From Bacillota bacterium (GTDB taxonomy: Bacteria; Bacillota; Clostridia; Christensenellales; Aristaeellaceae), in contig JAEZLW010000040.1 in NCBI GenBank assembly GCA_023415145.1, positions 1 to 14,763 of the forward strand: a stretch of DNA of 14,763 bases, given 5' to 3'. Below, in pieces: positions 1 through 6,556 of this stretch. The notes beneath the pieces are model-generated. The model was given only the letters and a program-made list of their open reading frames with translations. It ran no database searches and was not told where the DNA came from. The translations under genes were made by a program, and so were the position numbers. The first letter of the stretch is position 1; every line of letters begins with the position of its first letter.

Positions 1-384
1 TCCTTAAAGGGTAACGAGACCGTCATGGAAAAGATGCTGCGCCTGGACGCTTTGAAAAAGTTTCCCGATGATACGGACCTGTTGGAAGACGTCATCATCG
101 AAAACAAACAGGCCATGGAGATGTGTACCATCTACCGGGACATCATGTCCGGCACTATGGATGCCTTCGCCTCCATCATCAGCAACAACCTGAACATTGT
201 CATGAAGGTTTTGACCAGCCTTACCATGGTCGTGGCCATCCCCTCACTGGTGGCCGCCCTCTGGGGCATGAACGTAAACGTTCCCTTCGAAAATTCTCCC
301 TTCGGATTCTGGATCGTATTGGGTATTTCTATTTTCAGCGCTCTTTTGGCCGGGCTTTTCCTCTGGCGCAAGAAAATGTTTTGA
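1..384 (+). CDS. corA: CorA-family divalent metal ion transporter, C-terminal part (5' end outside window)
   Basis: The frame is open from base 1, so the gene starts upstream of the window and the ATG at 25 is internal. The 127 visible residues are the end of a CorA-type channel: a long amphipathic helical stretch, a first membrane helix ending in the signature Gly-Met-Asn (visible residues 89-91, in WGMNVNVP), a short periplasm-facing loop, a second membrane helix (FWIVLGISIFSALLAGLFLW) and a basic tail ending KKMF. In the family the GMN motif lines the pore entrance and selects hydrated Mg2+ (or Co2+/Ni2+); the protein is a pentamer in the cytoplasmic membrane. Substrate cannot be told from this fragment. 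It is the only plus-strand gene here and converges on the dUTPase gene, with a two-way terminator between them. Confidence 0.9.
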   Translation, partial: SLKGNETVMEKMLRLDALKKFPDDTDLLEDVIIENKQAMEMCTIYRDIMSGTMDAFASIISNNLNIVMKVLTSLTMVVAIPSLVAALWGMNVNVPFENSPFGFWIVLGISIFSALLAGLFLWRKKMF

Positions 385-452
385 CCAGGGACTTTGTCCC
401 TGGACTCTACCAAAGGGACAAAGCCCCTTTGGAATCCCCATATTTTGGGGAT
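385..452 (+). repeat. Dispersed-type intergenic repeat, copy 1 (three consecutive hairpins)
   Basis: Three perfect or near-perfect hairpins follow the corA stop codon directly: CCAGGGAC/GTCCCTGG (385-392 with 396-403), CCAAAGGG/CCCTTTGG (410-417 with 425-432) and ATCCCCA/TGGGGAT (434-440 with 446-452). The block CCAAAGGG...CCCTTTGGAATCCC recurs in reverse orientation at 517-545. Repeats of this style are common between genes in gut Clostridia; calling it dispersed in this genome is inference, as only the window is visible. Confidence 0.5.
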
Positions 453-455
453 ATG

Positions 456-502
456 AAAAGCAGCCCCTTCCAATCATATTGCAGATGGAAGGGGCTGCTT
501 TT
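456..502. terminator. Bidirectional intrinsic terminator between corA and the dUTPase gene
   Basis: A perfect 16-bp inverted repeat (arms 456-471 and 487-502, GGAAGGGGCTGCTTTT on the right) surrounds a 15-nt loop. Each arm ends in a run of four T on the strand reading out of it, so the hairpin can stop corA transcription on the plus strand and dUTPase transcription on the minus strand. The convergent gene arrangement fits this role. Confidence 0.85.
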
Positions 503-516
503 GTCTATAAATAAAC

Positions 517-573
517 GGGATTCCAAAGGGATGATATCCCTTTGGCGGGGGGCCCGGGGGCGGAGCCCCAGGG
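517..573 (-). repeat. Dispersed-type intergenic repeat, copy 2 (inverted relative to copy 1)
   Basis: Read on the minus strand this block ends CCCTTTGGAATCCC, the same core as 425-438 on the plus strand. It holds a perfect 10-bp hairpin (CCAAAGGGAT at 523-532, ATCCCTTTGG at 536-545) and a GC-rich arm (546-573) with GGGGGCGGAGCCCC. It abuts the stop codon of the dUTPase gene. The two copies face each other across the terminator at 456-502. Confidence 0.5.
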
Positions 574-939
574 TCATTCCCCCAGCGCGTATCCGGGTTT
601 TGTACTTTGGCCCTGTTGGCGGCGGAAGTTTTCGCTGTTCTTTTCCTTATAGATGGTATACATCTCTTCCGGCGTCATGCCGGCCTGCAGGCACATGCTC
701 ACGAAGAAGTGGAGGATATCCACCATTTCCTCTTTCACTGCACGCTCATTGACGGGTTTGCGGTTCTTCCACCATTTGAAGTTCACTTCATCGATCAGTT
801 CCGATAATTCCGAGATCATGGCCAGCGTCTGCTTTTGAATCCACTCCTCGGGGGTAATGTTTTCAAGATGGCGCGAAATCACCAGGGATTCATGAAACTC
901 CCGCTGCAATGCGAAAATTTCGTCCAGCCTGTCGGCCAT
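574..939 (-). CDS. Dimeric-type (all-alpha, MazG-like) dUTP diphosphatase
   Basis: A 121-residue, all-helical protein. The all-alpha NTP pyrophosphatase metal-binding signature is visible: E44-x-x-E47 (in SELSELIDE) and E71-x-x-D74 (in EEMVDILHFF), with an NFKWWKN segment between and YKEKNSENFRRQQ near the C-terminus. This pattern fits the dimeric dUTPase_2 family rather than the trimeric beta-barrel Dut, and would hydrolyse dUTP to dUMP and pyrophosphate, keeping uracil out of DNA and supplying dTMP synthesis. Other nucleotide substrates remain possible for this fold. The start at 939 is chosen because AAGGGGG lies 8 nt upstream; an in-frame ATG at 996 lies inside the M16 gene and has no such site. 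The gene follows the M16 stop codon by 13 bp, so the two are probably co-transcribed. Confidence 0.8.
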   Translation of the reverse strand: MADRLDEIFALQREFHESLVISRHLENITPEEWIQKQTLAMISELSELIDEVNFKWWKNRKPVNERAVKEEMVDILHFFVSMCLQAGMTPEEMYTIYKEKNSENFRRQQGQSTKPGYALGE

Positions 940-952
940 AGCCGCAGCCCCC

Positions 953-2209
953 TTACTTTTGTATATATTGCAGATATTTTTCTGCATGCTTGCCAACTAC
1001 GGCCACGCTGGGGCGATGGGACAAAATTTCCCCTGCCACACGGAGCACATCATCCTTTGTCACACGCTCAATCTTTGATATGGTCTCCTCAGGTGTGGGC
1101 GGATGCTTCAAAAGCAGCTCACCCCGGCCAATGGCCTGCATGCGGCTGGAGGCGCTCTCAAGGCCCAGAATATACGAGCCCTTCAACTGCGCTTTGGACT
1201 GTATGAACTCCTTGTCTGTCACGCCGCCCTCAAGCAGTTTCTTCGCCTCAATCTCCATCTGTGTGAGCACCGTTCCCGCGTTGTCAGGGGACGTTCCTGC
1301 ATACATGTTCAAAACGCCGCAGTTGGGATAAGTGGCGGGATAGCTGTAGATCGTATAGGCCATGCCCAGTTCCTCACGCACCCGCTGGAACAGCCTGGAG
1401 GACATGCCGCCGCCCAGAATATTGTTGAACACGGCCACCGGATAAATGTCATCATGGCCCATGGGCTTGCCGGGATAGCCCATGCAGATGTGCACCTGTT
1501 CGGTATCCTTGTCCCTGAACAAAACGCGCTGTGTTCTTAGCACCGTCTCCCCAATGGTATCAGGCGTTCCGGTACCATACCAGGAGCCAAAGGCCTTGTT
1601 CAGCAAATCCTCCAACATAACCCTATCGTAATTTCCCGCAATGGCCACCACCACGTTTTCAGGACGGTAATGGGTTTTGCGGAAGGTGAGAAGATCGTCC
1701 CGGCTGTATTTGCGAATGCTTTCCGCCGGACCCAGAATAGGCATGCCCAGTGCCTGGCCTTCGAATTGCGCCTCACTTAACAGCTCGTGCACCAAATCCT
1801 CCGGCGTATCCTCCACCATGGAGATCTCTTCCAGGATGACGCCGCGCTCCTTGTTCAGTTCCCGCTCATCCATGGTCGCGTTCAGCGTGAGATCGCTCAA
1901 TATATCCACTGCCAGAGGCAGATCCTCATCGATGACCTTGGCGTAATAGCAGGTGCATTCCTTGGATGTGAAGGCGTTCAACTGGCCGCCTACCGCATCC
2001 ATTTCCTCGGCGATGTCCCGGGCGGTACGCTTTTGCGTCCCCTTGAACACCATGTGCTCAATAAAATGGGACAGGCCGTTTTCAAAGGGCGTCTCCATCA
2101 TGGAACCCACCTTGATCCAGACACCGATGGAGGCGGAGCGCACATGGGGCAGGTATTCCCCTACCACCCTTAAGCCGTTTGACATGGTCCATTGATCGTA
2201 CATGTTCAA
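953..2209 (-). CDS. M16 family zinc metallopeptidase (MlpA/YmxG-like, processing-peptidase type)
   Basis: A 418-residue protein with the inverted zinc motif H48-F-I-E51-H52 (in GLSHFIEHMVFKGT). A third ligand, E128 in VILEEISMVEDTP, lies 76 residues after H52, the usual M16 distance. The N-terminal half also shows the family string GGQLNAFTSKECTCYYAKV, and the C-terminal half is the usual non-catalytic M16 domain, so one chain carries both halves as in M16B enzymes. Members are cytoplasmic metallopeptidases of uncertain natural substrate; no signal peptide is seen. Bacillus subtilis also has an M16 gene (mlpA) downstream of rpsO-pnpA, so the location is conserved. AAAGGAA lies about 6 nt upstream of the ATG at 2209; a second Met two codons later is an alternative start. 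Confidence 0.92.
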   Translation of the reverse strand: MNMYDQWTMSNGLRVVGEYLPHVRSASIGVWIKVGSMMETPFENGLSHFIEHMVFKGTQKRTARDIAEEMDAVGGQLNAFTSKECTCYYAKVIDEDLPLAVDILSDLTLNATMDERELNKERGVILEEISMVEDTPEDLVHELLSEAQFEGQALGMPILGPAESIRKYSRDDLLTFRKTHYRPENVVVAIAGNYDRVMLEDLLNKAFGSWYGTGTPDTIGETVLRTQRVLFRDKDTEQVHICMGYPGKPMGHDDIYPVAVFNNILGGGMSSRLFQRVREELGMAYTIYSYPATYPNCGVLNMYAGTSPDNAGTVLTQMEIEAKKLLEGGVTDKEFIQSKAQLKGSYILGLESASSRMQAIGRGELLLKHPPTPEETISKIERVTKDDVLRVAGEILSHRPSVAVVGKHAEKYLQYIQK

Positions 2210-2233
2210 TTCCTTTCGGGATAGTCTTTTCTA

Positions 2234-2262
2234 TCTTTACCAAAGAGGTGCAAAGCATTCAA
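2234..2262 (-). promoter_or_regulatory. Weak candidate promoter for the M16 gene
   Basis: On the minus strand TTGAAT (2257-2262) and TAAAGA (2234-2239) are separated by 17 bp, and a TGG precedes the second hexamer like an extended -10. The hexamers match consensus at only 4/6 and 3/6. The position, after the pnp terminator and 25 bp before the M16 start, makes a promoter reasonable, but the sequence match alone is poor. Confidence 0.3.
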
Positions 2263-2272
2263 AAATCACAAG

Positions 2273-2309
2273 CGCCCTCCCCCGCCCCTCGGGGCTGTAA
2301 GGAAGGGCG
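2273..2309 (-). terminator. Probable intrinsic terminator downstream of pnp
   Basis: On the minus strand a GC-rich hairpin forms from CGCCCT-T-CC and GGAGGGCG (2301-2309 with 2273-2280, one bulge), enclosing a second perfect stem GCCCC/GGGGC (2291-2295 with 2284-2288). It is followed by TTGTGATTTTT, an interrupted U tract. It would end the rpsO-pnp transcript before the M16 gene. The imperfect U tract lowers certainty. Confidence 0.6.
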
Positions 2310-2522
2310 TTCATTTCATGAGGGGGCGTAACGAGGGGGCGAAGGCCACCTCGTTTGAGATCGTCTCAGCCGGCTTTGCTGGCGCCGTAACCCTGCCCCG
2401 CCAGTGGCGGAAATGGGCAGGGTGGAGGCGGGAAGCGAAACGAGCTATGCGAGCTGCAGCGAAGCAGGGCGACGATTGAGCTTCCGGACCGCACGGAGGT
2501 TTGCGTAGCAAACATTCCTTAC
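2297..2522. repeat. Structured intergenic element bounded by 8-bp inverted repeats (MITE-like or dispersed repeat)
   Basis: The 410-bp gap between pnp and the M16 gene holds this 226-bp block. Its ends are exact inverted repeats, GTAAGGAA (2297-2304) and TTCCTTAC (2515-2522). Inside are several hairpins: TGAGA/TCTCA (2356-2368), ACCCTGCCC/GGGCAGGGT (2390-2398 with 2415-2423, with a nested CGCC/GGCG stem) and GTTTGC/GCAAAC (2499-2513). A 66-codon minus-strand frame (2311-2511) runs through it but has a low-complexity, Ala/Arg/Pro-rich translation that follows the hairpins, so I do not call it a gene. I see no target-site duplication and no transposase. A dispersed non-coding repeat is the best reading. 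Confidence 0.45.
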
Positions 2523-2597
2523 GCGACTTCCTGGCCGTATGCTGAAGGGAAGGGGATTTATCACCAAACCTTCGGCAGACAAGGAAATCGTGCAGAC

Positions 2598-2619
2598 TCG
2601 ATAAAATGACTTTTATCGA
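2598..2619 (-). other. Hairpin directly after the pnp stop codon
   Basis: A perfect 9-bp inverted repeat (TCGATAAAA at 2598-2606, TTTTATCGA at 2611-2619) with a 4-nt loop touches the pnp stop codon (2620-2622). It is AT-rich and no T run follows on the minus strand, so it is not a classic terminator. It may protect or help process the pnp 3' end. Confidence 0.4.
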
Positions 2620-4782
2620 TCATCTGTCAGCGGGGCGTCCATCCCTGCGCGGCGGGCGGGGCCGGTCGCCGGTGGGGCGGTGCTCAGCGGGATTGTTTTC
2701 GTAGACGATATCGTTGCGGATCAGGCTGATGCGGCCCTGGGCATTGACCTCGTTCACCTTGACCTCAATCTCATCGCCGATCTTCAAAACGTCATCCACC
2801 TTCTCTACGCGGTGGTTGGCCAGCTTGGAGATGTGGATCATGCCGTCCTTGCCGGGAGCCAGTTCCACAAACGCGCCGAAAGCCTGGATGCCCACCACCT
2901 TGCCGGTGAACACATCGCCCACTTCAATATCCTTGGCGATGCCCTCAATGATCTTGCGGGCTTTGTTAGCCGCCGCTTCATCGGGAGTGGAGATGAAGAC
3001 ACGCCCGTCGTCCTCGATGTCGATCTTGACGCCGGTCTCGGCAATGATCTTGTTGATCATCTTGCCGCCTGGGCCGATGACCTCGCGAATCTTTTCGGGG
3101 TTAATGGTGAAGCGGATGATCTTGGGCGCATAGGGGCTCAGGTTCCCCCTGGGCTGGCCCAGGCACTCCAGCATGATTTTCAGTATATGCAGCCGGCCCT
3201 GCAGCGCCTGCGCCAAAGCCTGCTTCAAAATGGGCCTGTCGATGCCCTTGATCTTGATGTCCATCTGAATGGCCGTGATGCCGTTCATGGTGCCAGCCAC
3301 CTTGAAGTCCATGTCGCCAAGAAAGTCTTCCAGACCCTGAATGTCGGACAAAACCGCCACCTTGCCCGTTTCTGCATCCTTGATGAGGCCCATGGCCACA
3401 CCGGCCACAGGCGCATGGATGGGCACTGCCGCATCCATCAGCGACAGGGTGGAGCCGCACACGGAAGCCATGGAGGAGGAACCGTTGCTGCCCAGCACCT
3501 CGCTGACCAGCCGCAAGGCGTATGGGAATTCCTGCTCGGTGGGGATCACAGGTTCCAATGCCCGCTCCGCCAGCGCACCATGGCCGATTTCCCGGCGGCC
3601 TGGAGATTTCAGCCGGCCAGCTTCACCGGTAGCGTAGGGGGGCATGTTGTAGTGGTGCATGTAGCGCTTGTAATCTTCGTTGGAAAGCCCGTCCAACATT
3701 TGCGCTTCGCTGGTAGATCCTAAGGTGGTCACGGTGAGCACCTGGGTCTGACCCCTGGTGAATACAGCGCTGCCGTGGGTGCGGGGCAGGACGCCTACTT
3801 CGCACCAGATGGGACGGATCTCCGTCACGGAGCGTCCGTCGGGGCGAATACCCTGCTCCAATATCTTTTTGCGCATGATTTCCTTGTTCAGGGAATAAAC
3901 GGCATCGTCCACTTCTGTTTCCCTGCCGGGATAGATGTCGGCGAAATGGGCCAAAATGTCTTCTTTTGCAGCCTTTTCCCGCTCCTGACGCTCTTCACGG
4001 ACAAAGGTTTCAAACGTATAGGCACACTTGTCATAGGCATACGCACGTACGGCGTCCTTGATCTCCTGTGCGGTGACAACCAGCGTAACGTTGGCCTTGG
4101 GTTTGCCGATTTCGGCGATAATGGTCTCCTGGAAGGCGATCAGCTTTTTGATCTCCTCGTGGGCGTACATGATGCCTTCCAGCATTACTTCCTCGGAGAT
4201 TTCCTTTGCCCCGGCTTCCACCATCAGAATGGCTTCCTTGGTGCCGGATACAACAAGATGCAGCTCGCTCTGGGCGCGCTGGGCCTCATCGGGGCAAAGC
4301 ACGAATTGGCCGCCTACCCGGCCCACCACCACGGAGCCCGTGGGGCCGCCAAAGGGAATCTCGCTGATGCAAAGGGCAATGGAGGAACCGATCATGGCCG
4401 GAATCTCCGGGGGGATATCGGTATCTACGGACAGCACCGTGGCCACAACCTGCACATCGTTGCGCATGCCCTTGGGGAACAGGGGGCGCAGGGGCCTGTC
4501 GATCAACCGGCAGGTAAGCGTCGCCTTTTCAGTGGGGCGGCCTTCCCTTTTGATGAAACCGCCGGGTATCTTGCCAACGGCATAATGCTTCTCTTCAAAG
4601 TCAACACTCAAGGGAAAGAAATCTACGCCTTGCCGAACGTTTTCGGACATGGTGGCGTTGACGATCACCACCGTGTCGCCATACCTGACCAGCGCCGATC
4701 CGGCTGCTTGTTGGGCGTATTTTCCAAATTCCAGTGTCAGCGGCCTGCCCGCCAAATCCATTGTGTACGTTTTGTGCTCCAT
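2620..4782 (-). CDS. pnp: Polyribonucleotide nucleotidyltransferase (PNPase)
   Basis: A 720-residue protein with the full PNPase order: first RNase PH domain (about 1-140, with GGFIKREGRPTEKATLTCRL), the helical linker domain (about 235-320), second catalytic RNase PH domain (about 325-545, with SDIQGLEDFLGDMDFK carrying the conserved acidic residues), KH domain with VIGPGGKMINKI (about 550-610), S1 domain starting GDVFTGKVVGIQAFGAFVEL, and a short Arg/Pro-rich tail. The enzyme degrades RNA 3' to 5' with phosphate, releasing nucleoside diphosphates, and works as a cytoplasmic trimer. The start at 4782 is chosen because AAGGAG (4789-4794) lies 6 nt upstream; the in-frame ATG at 4797 would lie upstream of that site. 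It follows rpsO as in most bacteria. Its leader holds hairpins that may mediate autoregulation. Confidence 0.98.
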   Translation of the reverse strand: MEHKTYTMDLAGRPLTLEFGKYAQQAAGSALVRYGDTVVIVNATMSENVRQGVDFFPLSVDFEEKHYAVGKIPGGFIKREGRPTEKATLTCRLIDRPLRPLFPKGMRNDVQVVATVLSVDTDIPPEIPAMIGSSIALCISEIPFGGPTGSVVVGRVGGQFVLCPDEAQRAQSELHLVVSGTKEAILMVEAGAKEISEEVMLEGIMYAHEEIKKLIAFQETIIAEIGKPKANVTLVVTAQEIKDAVRAYAYDKCAYTFETFVREERQEREKAAKEDILAHFADIYPGRETEVDDAVYSLNKEIMRKKILEQGIRPDGRSVTEIRPIWCEVGVLPRTHGSAVFTRGQTQVLTVTTLGSTSEAQMLDGLSNEDYKRYMHHYNMPPYATGEAGRLKSPGRREIGHGALAERALEPVIPTEQEFPYALRLVSEVLGSNGSSSMASVCGSTLSLMDAAVPIHAPVAGVAMGLIKDAETGKVAVLSDIQGLEDFLGDMDFKVAGTMNGITAIQMDIKIKGIDRPILKQALAQALQGRLHILKIMLECLGQPRGNLSPYAPKIIRFTINPEKIREVIGPGGKMINKIIAETGVKIDIEDDGRVFISTPDEAAANKARKIIEGIAKDIEVGDVFTGKVVGIQAFGAFVELAPGKDGMIHISKLANHRVEKVDDVLKIGDEIEVKVNEVNAQGRISLIRNDIVYENNPAEHRPTGDRPRPPRRDGRPADR

Positions 4783-4805
4783 GCCAATCTCCTTCACATC
4801 GTCGC

Positions 4806-4824
4806 ACGGCAGCTTGCCTGCCGT
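4806..4824 (-). promoter_or_regulatory. Hairpin just upstream of the pnp ribosome-binding site
   Basis: A perfect 7-bp stem (ACGGCAG at 4806-4812, CTGCCGT at 4818-4824) with a 5-nt loop ends 11 nt before AAGGAG of pnp. A second stem lies upstream (4839-4846 with 4862-4869, 8 bp including one G-U pair). In Escherichia coli the pnp leader hairpin is cut by RNase III and then used by PNPase for autoregulation; a similar role here is inference. Confidence 0.4.
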
Positions 4825-5013
4825 TTACTTTTGACACACCAGCCTGTTCTTAATGTGAAGTCAGACTGGCACCTCTTTTAACCCCATGGCTTTCCAGTAT
4901 TCCTGTGAAAAAGCCGCACAGGGGAGCCCATGCTGCCATGAGCGCCGCTGGCGACTTTCACAAACAGTTTGACCGGACAAGGGCGGAGACCCATGCTCCG
5001 GTATCAACCAACG

Positions 5014-5041
5014 GGCCGGCATGGCCGGCCTTGCGCGCAAG
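5014..5041 (-). other. GC-rich inverted repeats after the rpsO stop codon
   Basis: Within the 275-bp rpsO-pnp spacer, GGCCGGC/GCCGGCC (5014-5020 with 5024-5030, 3-nt loop) adjoins the 12-bp palindrome CTTGCGCGCAAG (5030-5041). On the minus strand they lie 17-44 nt past the rpsO stop with no U tract, so they look like a processing or stabilising structure rather than a terminator. A third stem, CCTGTG/CACAGG (4902-4907 with 4917-4922), lies further on. The rest of the spacer shows no gene. Confidence 0.45.
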
Positions 5042-5057
5042 CCGCTGTAGCGCGGGA

Positions 5058-5312
5058 TTACTTGCGCAGGTTCAACTGGTCGATCAGCTTACGGTACCGC
5101 TCGATATCGGTCTTCTTCAGGTAATCCAGAAGGCCCCTGCGCTGGCCGACCATGAGCAACAGGCCGCGGCGGCTGTGGTGGTCCTTCTTGTTGATTTTCA
5201 GATGCTCGTTCAGGTGGTTGATCCGTTCGGTTAGCAGTGCCACCTGCACTTCGGGGGAACCGGTGTCGCCCTCGTGACGGCCATAGGTTTCGATGATTTC
5301 AGCCTTGATCAT
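5058..5312 (-). CDS. rpsO: Small ribosomal subunit protein uS15
   Basis: An 84-residue protein with the S15 signature: YGRHEGDTGSPEVQVALLTERI near the N-terminus, then HLKINKKDHHSRRGLLLMVGQRRGLLDYLKK and the C-terminal YRKLIDQLNLRK. S15 binds the central domain of 16S rRNA early in 30S assembly. It is about five residues shorter than the usual 89 because the N-terminal lead before EIIETYG is short; an in-frame TGA lies six codons upstream of the ATG, so no longer start is possible. AAAGGAG lies about 9 nt before the start. The gene has its own promoter and structured leader and is followed by pnp. Confidence 0.98.
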   Translation of the reverse strand: MIKAEIIETYGRHEGDTGSPEVQVALLTERINHLNEHLKINKKDHHSRRGLLLMVGQRRGLLDYLKKTDIERYRKLIDQLNLRK

Positions 5313-5339
5313 GATATCTTTCTCCTTTCACTCAAATCG

Positions 5340-5386
5340 CCATGAACGAAGCGAAGCGTCGGAGTGTCGCAAAACTGCGTCCATGG
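5340..5386 (-). promoter_or_regulatory. Structured rpsO leader, candidate S15 autoregulatory element
   Basis: In the roughly 85-nt rpsO 5' UTR, CCATGGACG (5378-5386 read on the minus strand) pairs with CGTTCATGG (5340-5348), 9 bp with one G-U pair, closing a 29-nt region that can form an inner GCGA/TCGC stem. A 12-nt direct repeat (11/12 identical; 5370-5381 and 5389-5400) is also present. Known rpsO leaders in several phyla bind S15 and block translation, but their folds differ, so this assignment is inference. Confidence 0.45.
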
Positions 5387-5404
5387 TTCAAAACAGCGTC
5401 TTTC

Positions 5405-5433
5405 ATTGTAGCACTACACGCTGCGTTTGTAAA
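5405..5433 (-). promoter_or_regulatory. Promoter of rpsO-pnp
   Basis: On the minus strand TTTACA (5428-5433) and TACAAT (5405-5410) are separated by exactly 17 bp, and TGC precedes the -10, giving an extended -10. Each hexamer matches the sigma-70/sigma-A consensus at 5/6. The expected start of transcription is near 5398, giving an rpsO leader of about 85 nt. Confidence 0.85.
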
Positions 5434-5439
5434 CGTATG

Positions 5440-5476
5440 CGGGGAATTTTTTTCCGCACCATGCTATTATTCCCCG
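5440..5476 (-). other. Inverted repeats in the ribF-rpsO spacer
   Basis: The 292-bp gap between ribF and rpsO holds two perfect hairpins besides the promoter: CGGGGAAT/ATTCCCCG (5440-5447 with 5469-5476) and CGATGGA/TCCATCG (5537-5543 with 5551-5557). Neither is followed by a T run on the minus strand, so I cannot call a standard terminator for ribF. The first sits just upstream of the rpsO -35 box and could also be an operator; nothing more can be said from sequence. Confidence 0.35.
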
Positions 5477-5604
5477 AACAGAAACGTTTTATGGCTTACG
5501 CAGGCCTTAAGAAAATGCTCAACGCACGGGGCGCATCGATGGATGGCATGTCCATCGTATGTAATCGTGCCGCAAGGCTTGACTGCAACACCATTTTAGT
5601 TAAA

Positions 5605-6522
5605 CTATTTCATCTCAAAATAGTCTTTGGCATGACGCACATCGCGGCTGATCTGCTCCTTCAGTGCCTGCACCCCGCCAAACCGGATCTCATCGCGTAT
5701 GCGCTGCAAAAATTTTACGCGGAGGTTTTGTCCGTACAAGTCTTCCGCGCGGTCCAACAAGTGTGCTTCCAGCGTGATTCCGCCCTCGGGCAGCGTAGGA
5801 TGGCGGCCCAGGTTTACCACGGCGGGAAACACGCCCTTTTTCGTTTTTACCCGAGCCACATACATGCCAAAGGCAGGCAGTGCCTTGCCTTTGGGGATTG
5901 CTATGTTGGCCGTGGGAAAACCAATCTTTCTGCCCATTCCCTTGCCATGCTCCACGCGCCCGGTAATGGCATATGGCCTCTCCAGCAGCTTGCTTGCCAG
6001 TTCCACATTCCCCTGCTCCAGCAGGCTCCGCACACGGGAGGAGGATACGGTATGTCCGTCCACCTGCACCGGGGATACTACATGGACATCAAAGCCGAAT
6101 TTTTTGCCCATCTTTTTTAAAAACTTGGCATCGCCTTCCCCACCCGCGCCAAAGGTATAGTTGAAGCCCACAACAATATGATGGGGCGCAAAACGGTTCA
6201 CAAGCCATTCCACATATTTTTTAGGGGACATGCTCATCGTTTTTCGGTTAAAGGGAAGCACCACCATAGCATCCGCCTTTAACTGAGCCATGCGTGCAGC
6301 CCGCTCAGGTACGGTGGACAGCATGGCTGGGGCGGCCTTGGGCTTTAAAACCTCCATGGGATGCTGTAAAAAGGTGCATACCACTACCGGCAGTTTCTCC
6401 AGGGAACCCCACTCCCTGGCGGTACGCAAAAGCCAGGCATGACCCGTATGAACGCCGTCGAACATGCCCAGTACCAGCACGCTGGGGCCCAGGTTTGCAG
6501 CATCCGTGAATGTCAAGCGCAT
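5605..6522 (-). CDS. ribF: Bifunctional riboflavin kinase / FAD synthetase
   Basis: A 305-residue protein. The N-terminal FAD synthetase (nucleotidyltransferase) domain shows GMFDGVHTGH (19-28), GFNYTFGAGGEGD (119-131) and VSSSRVRSLL (159-168). The C-terminal riboflavin kinase domain shows GRKIGFPTANI (197-207) and EAHLLDRAEDLYGQ. It converts riboflavin to FMN with ATP, then FMN to FAD, in the cytoplasm. The start at 6522 is set by GGAGGA 5 nt upstream; the longer frame to 6594 would run into truB. It lies 34 bp after the truB stop, the usual truB-ribF order of Firmicutes. No FMN riboswitch is seen upstream, so it likely follows the operon's expression. Confidence 0.96.
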   Translation of the reverse strand: MRLTFTDAANLGPSVLVLGMFDGVHTGHAWLLRTAREWGSLEKLPVVVCTFLQHPMEVLKPKAAPAMLSTVPERAARMAQLKADAMVVLPFNRKTMSMSPKKYVEWLVNRFAPHHIVVGFNYTFGAGGEGDAKFLKKMGKKFGFDVHVVSPVQVDGHTVSSSRVRSLLEQGNVELASKLLERPYAITGRVEHGKGMGRKIGFPTANIAIPKGKALPAFGMYVARVKTKKGVFPAVVNLGRHPTLPEGGITLEAHLLDRAEDLYGQNLRVKFLQRIRDEIRFGGVQALKEQISRDVRHAKDYFEMK

Positions 6523-6556
6523 AGGATTCCTCCAAAGACATCTTGCGTATTGCGTA

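Noticed and set aside
123..752. 209-codon plus-strand frame through corA, the terminator and the dUTPase gene
   Set aside because: It is out of frame with corA, runs through the repeats and terminator, and its translation has no coherent domain.
2311..2511. 66-codon minus-strand open frame between pnp and the M16 gene
   Set aside because: It tracks the nested hairpins of the repeat-like element, has no clear ribosome-binding site and no protein-like pattern; frames like this are often annotated over non-coding repeats.
2680..4881. Two long plus-strand open frames (2680-3723 and 3775-4881) opposite pnp
   Set aside because: They lie antisense to a full-length, motif-complete PNPase, have no recognisable domains, and their His/Gly/Leu-rich composition is what antisense reading of GC-rich coding DNA gives.
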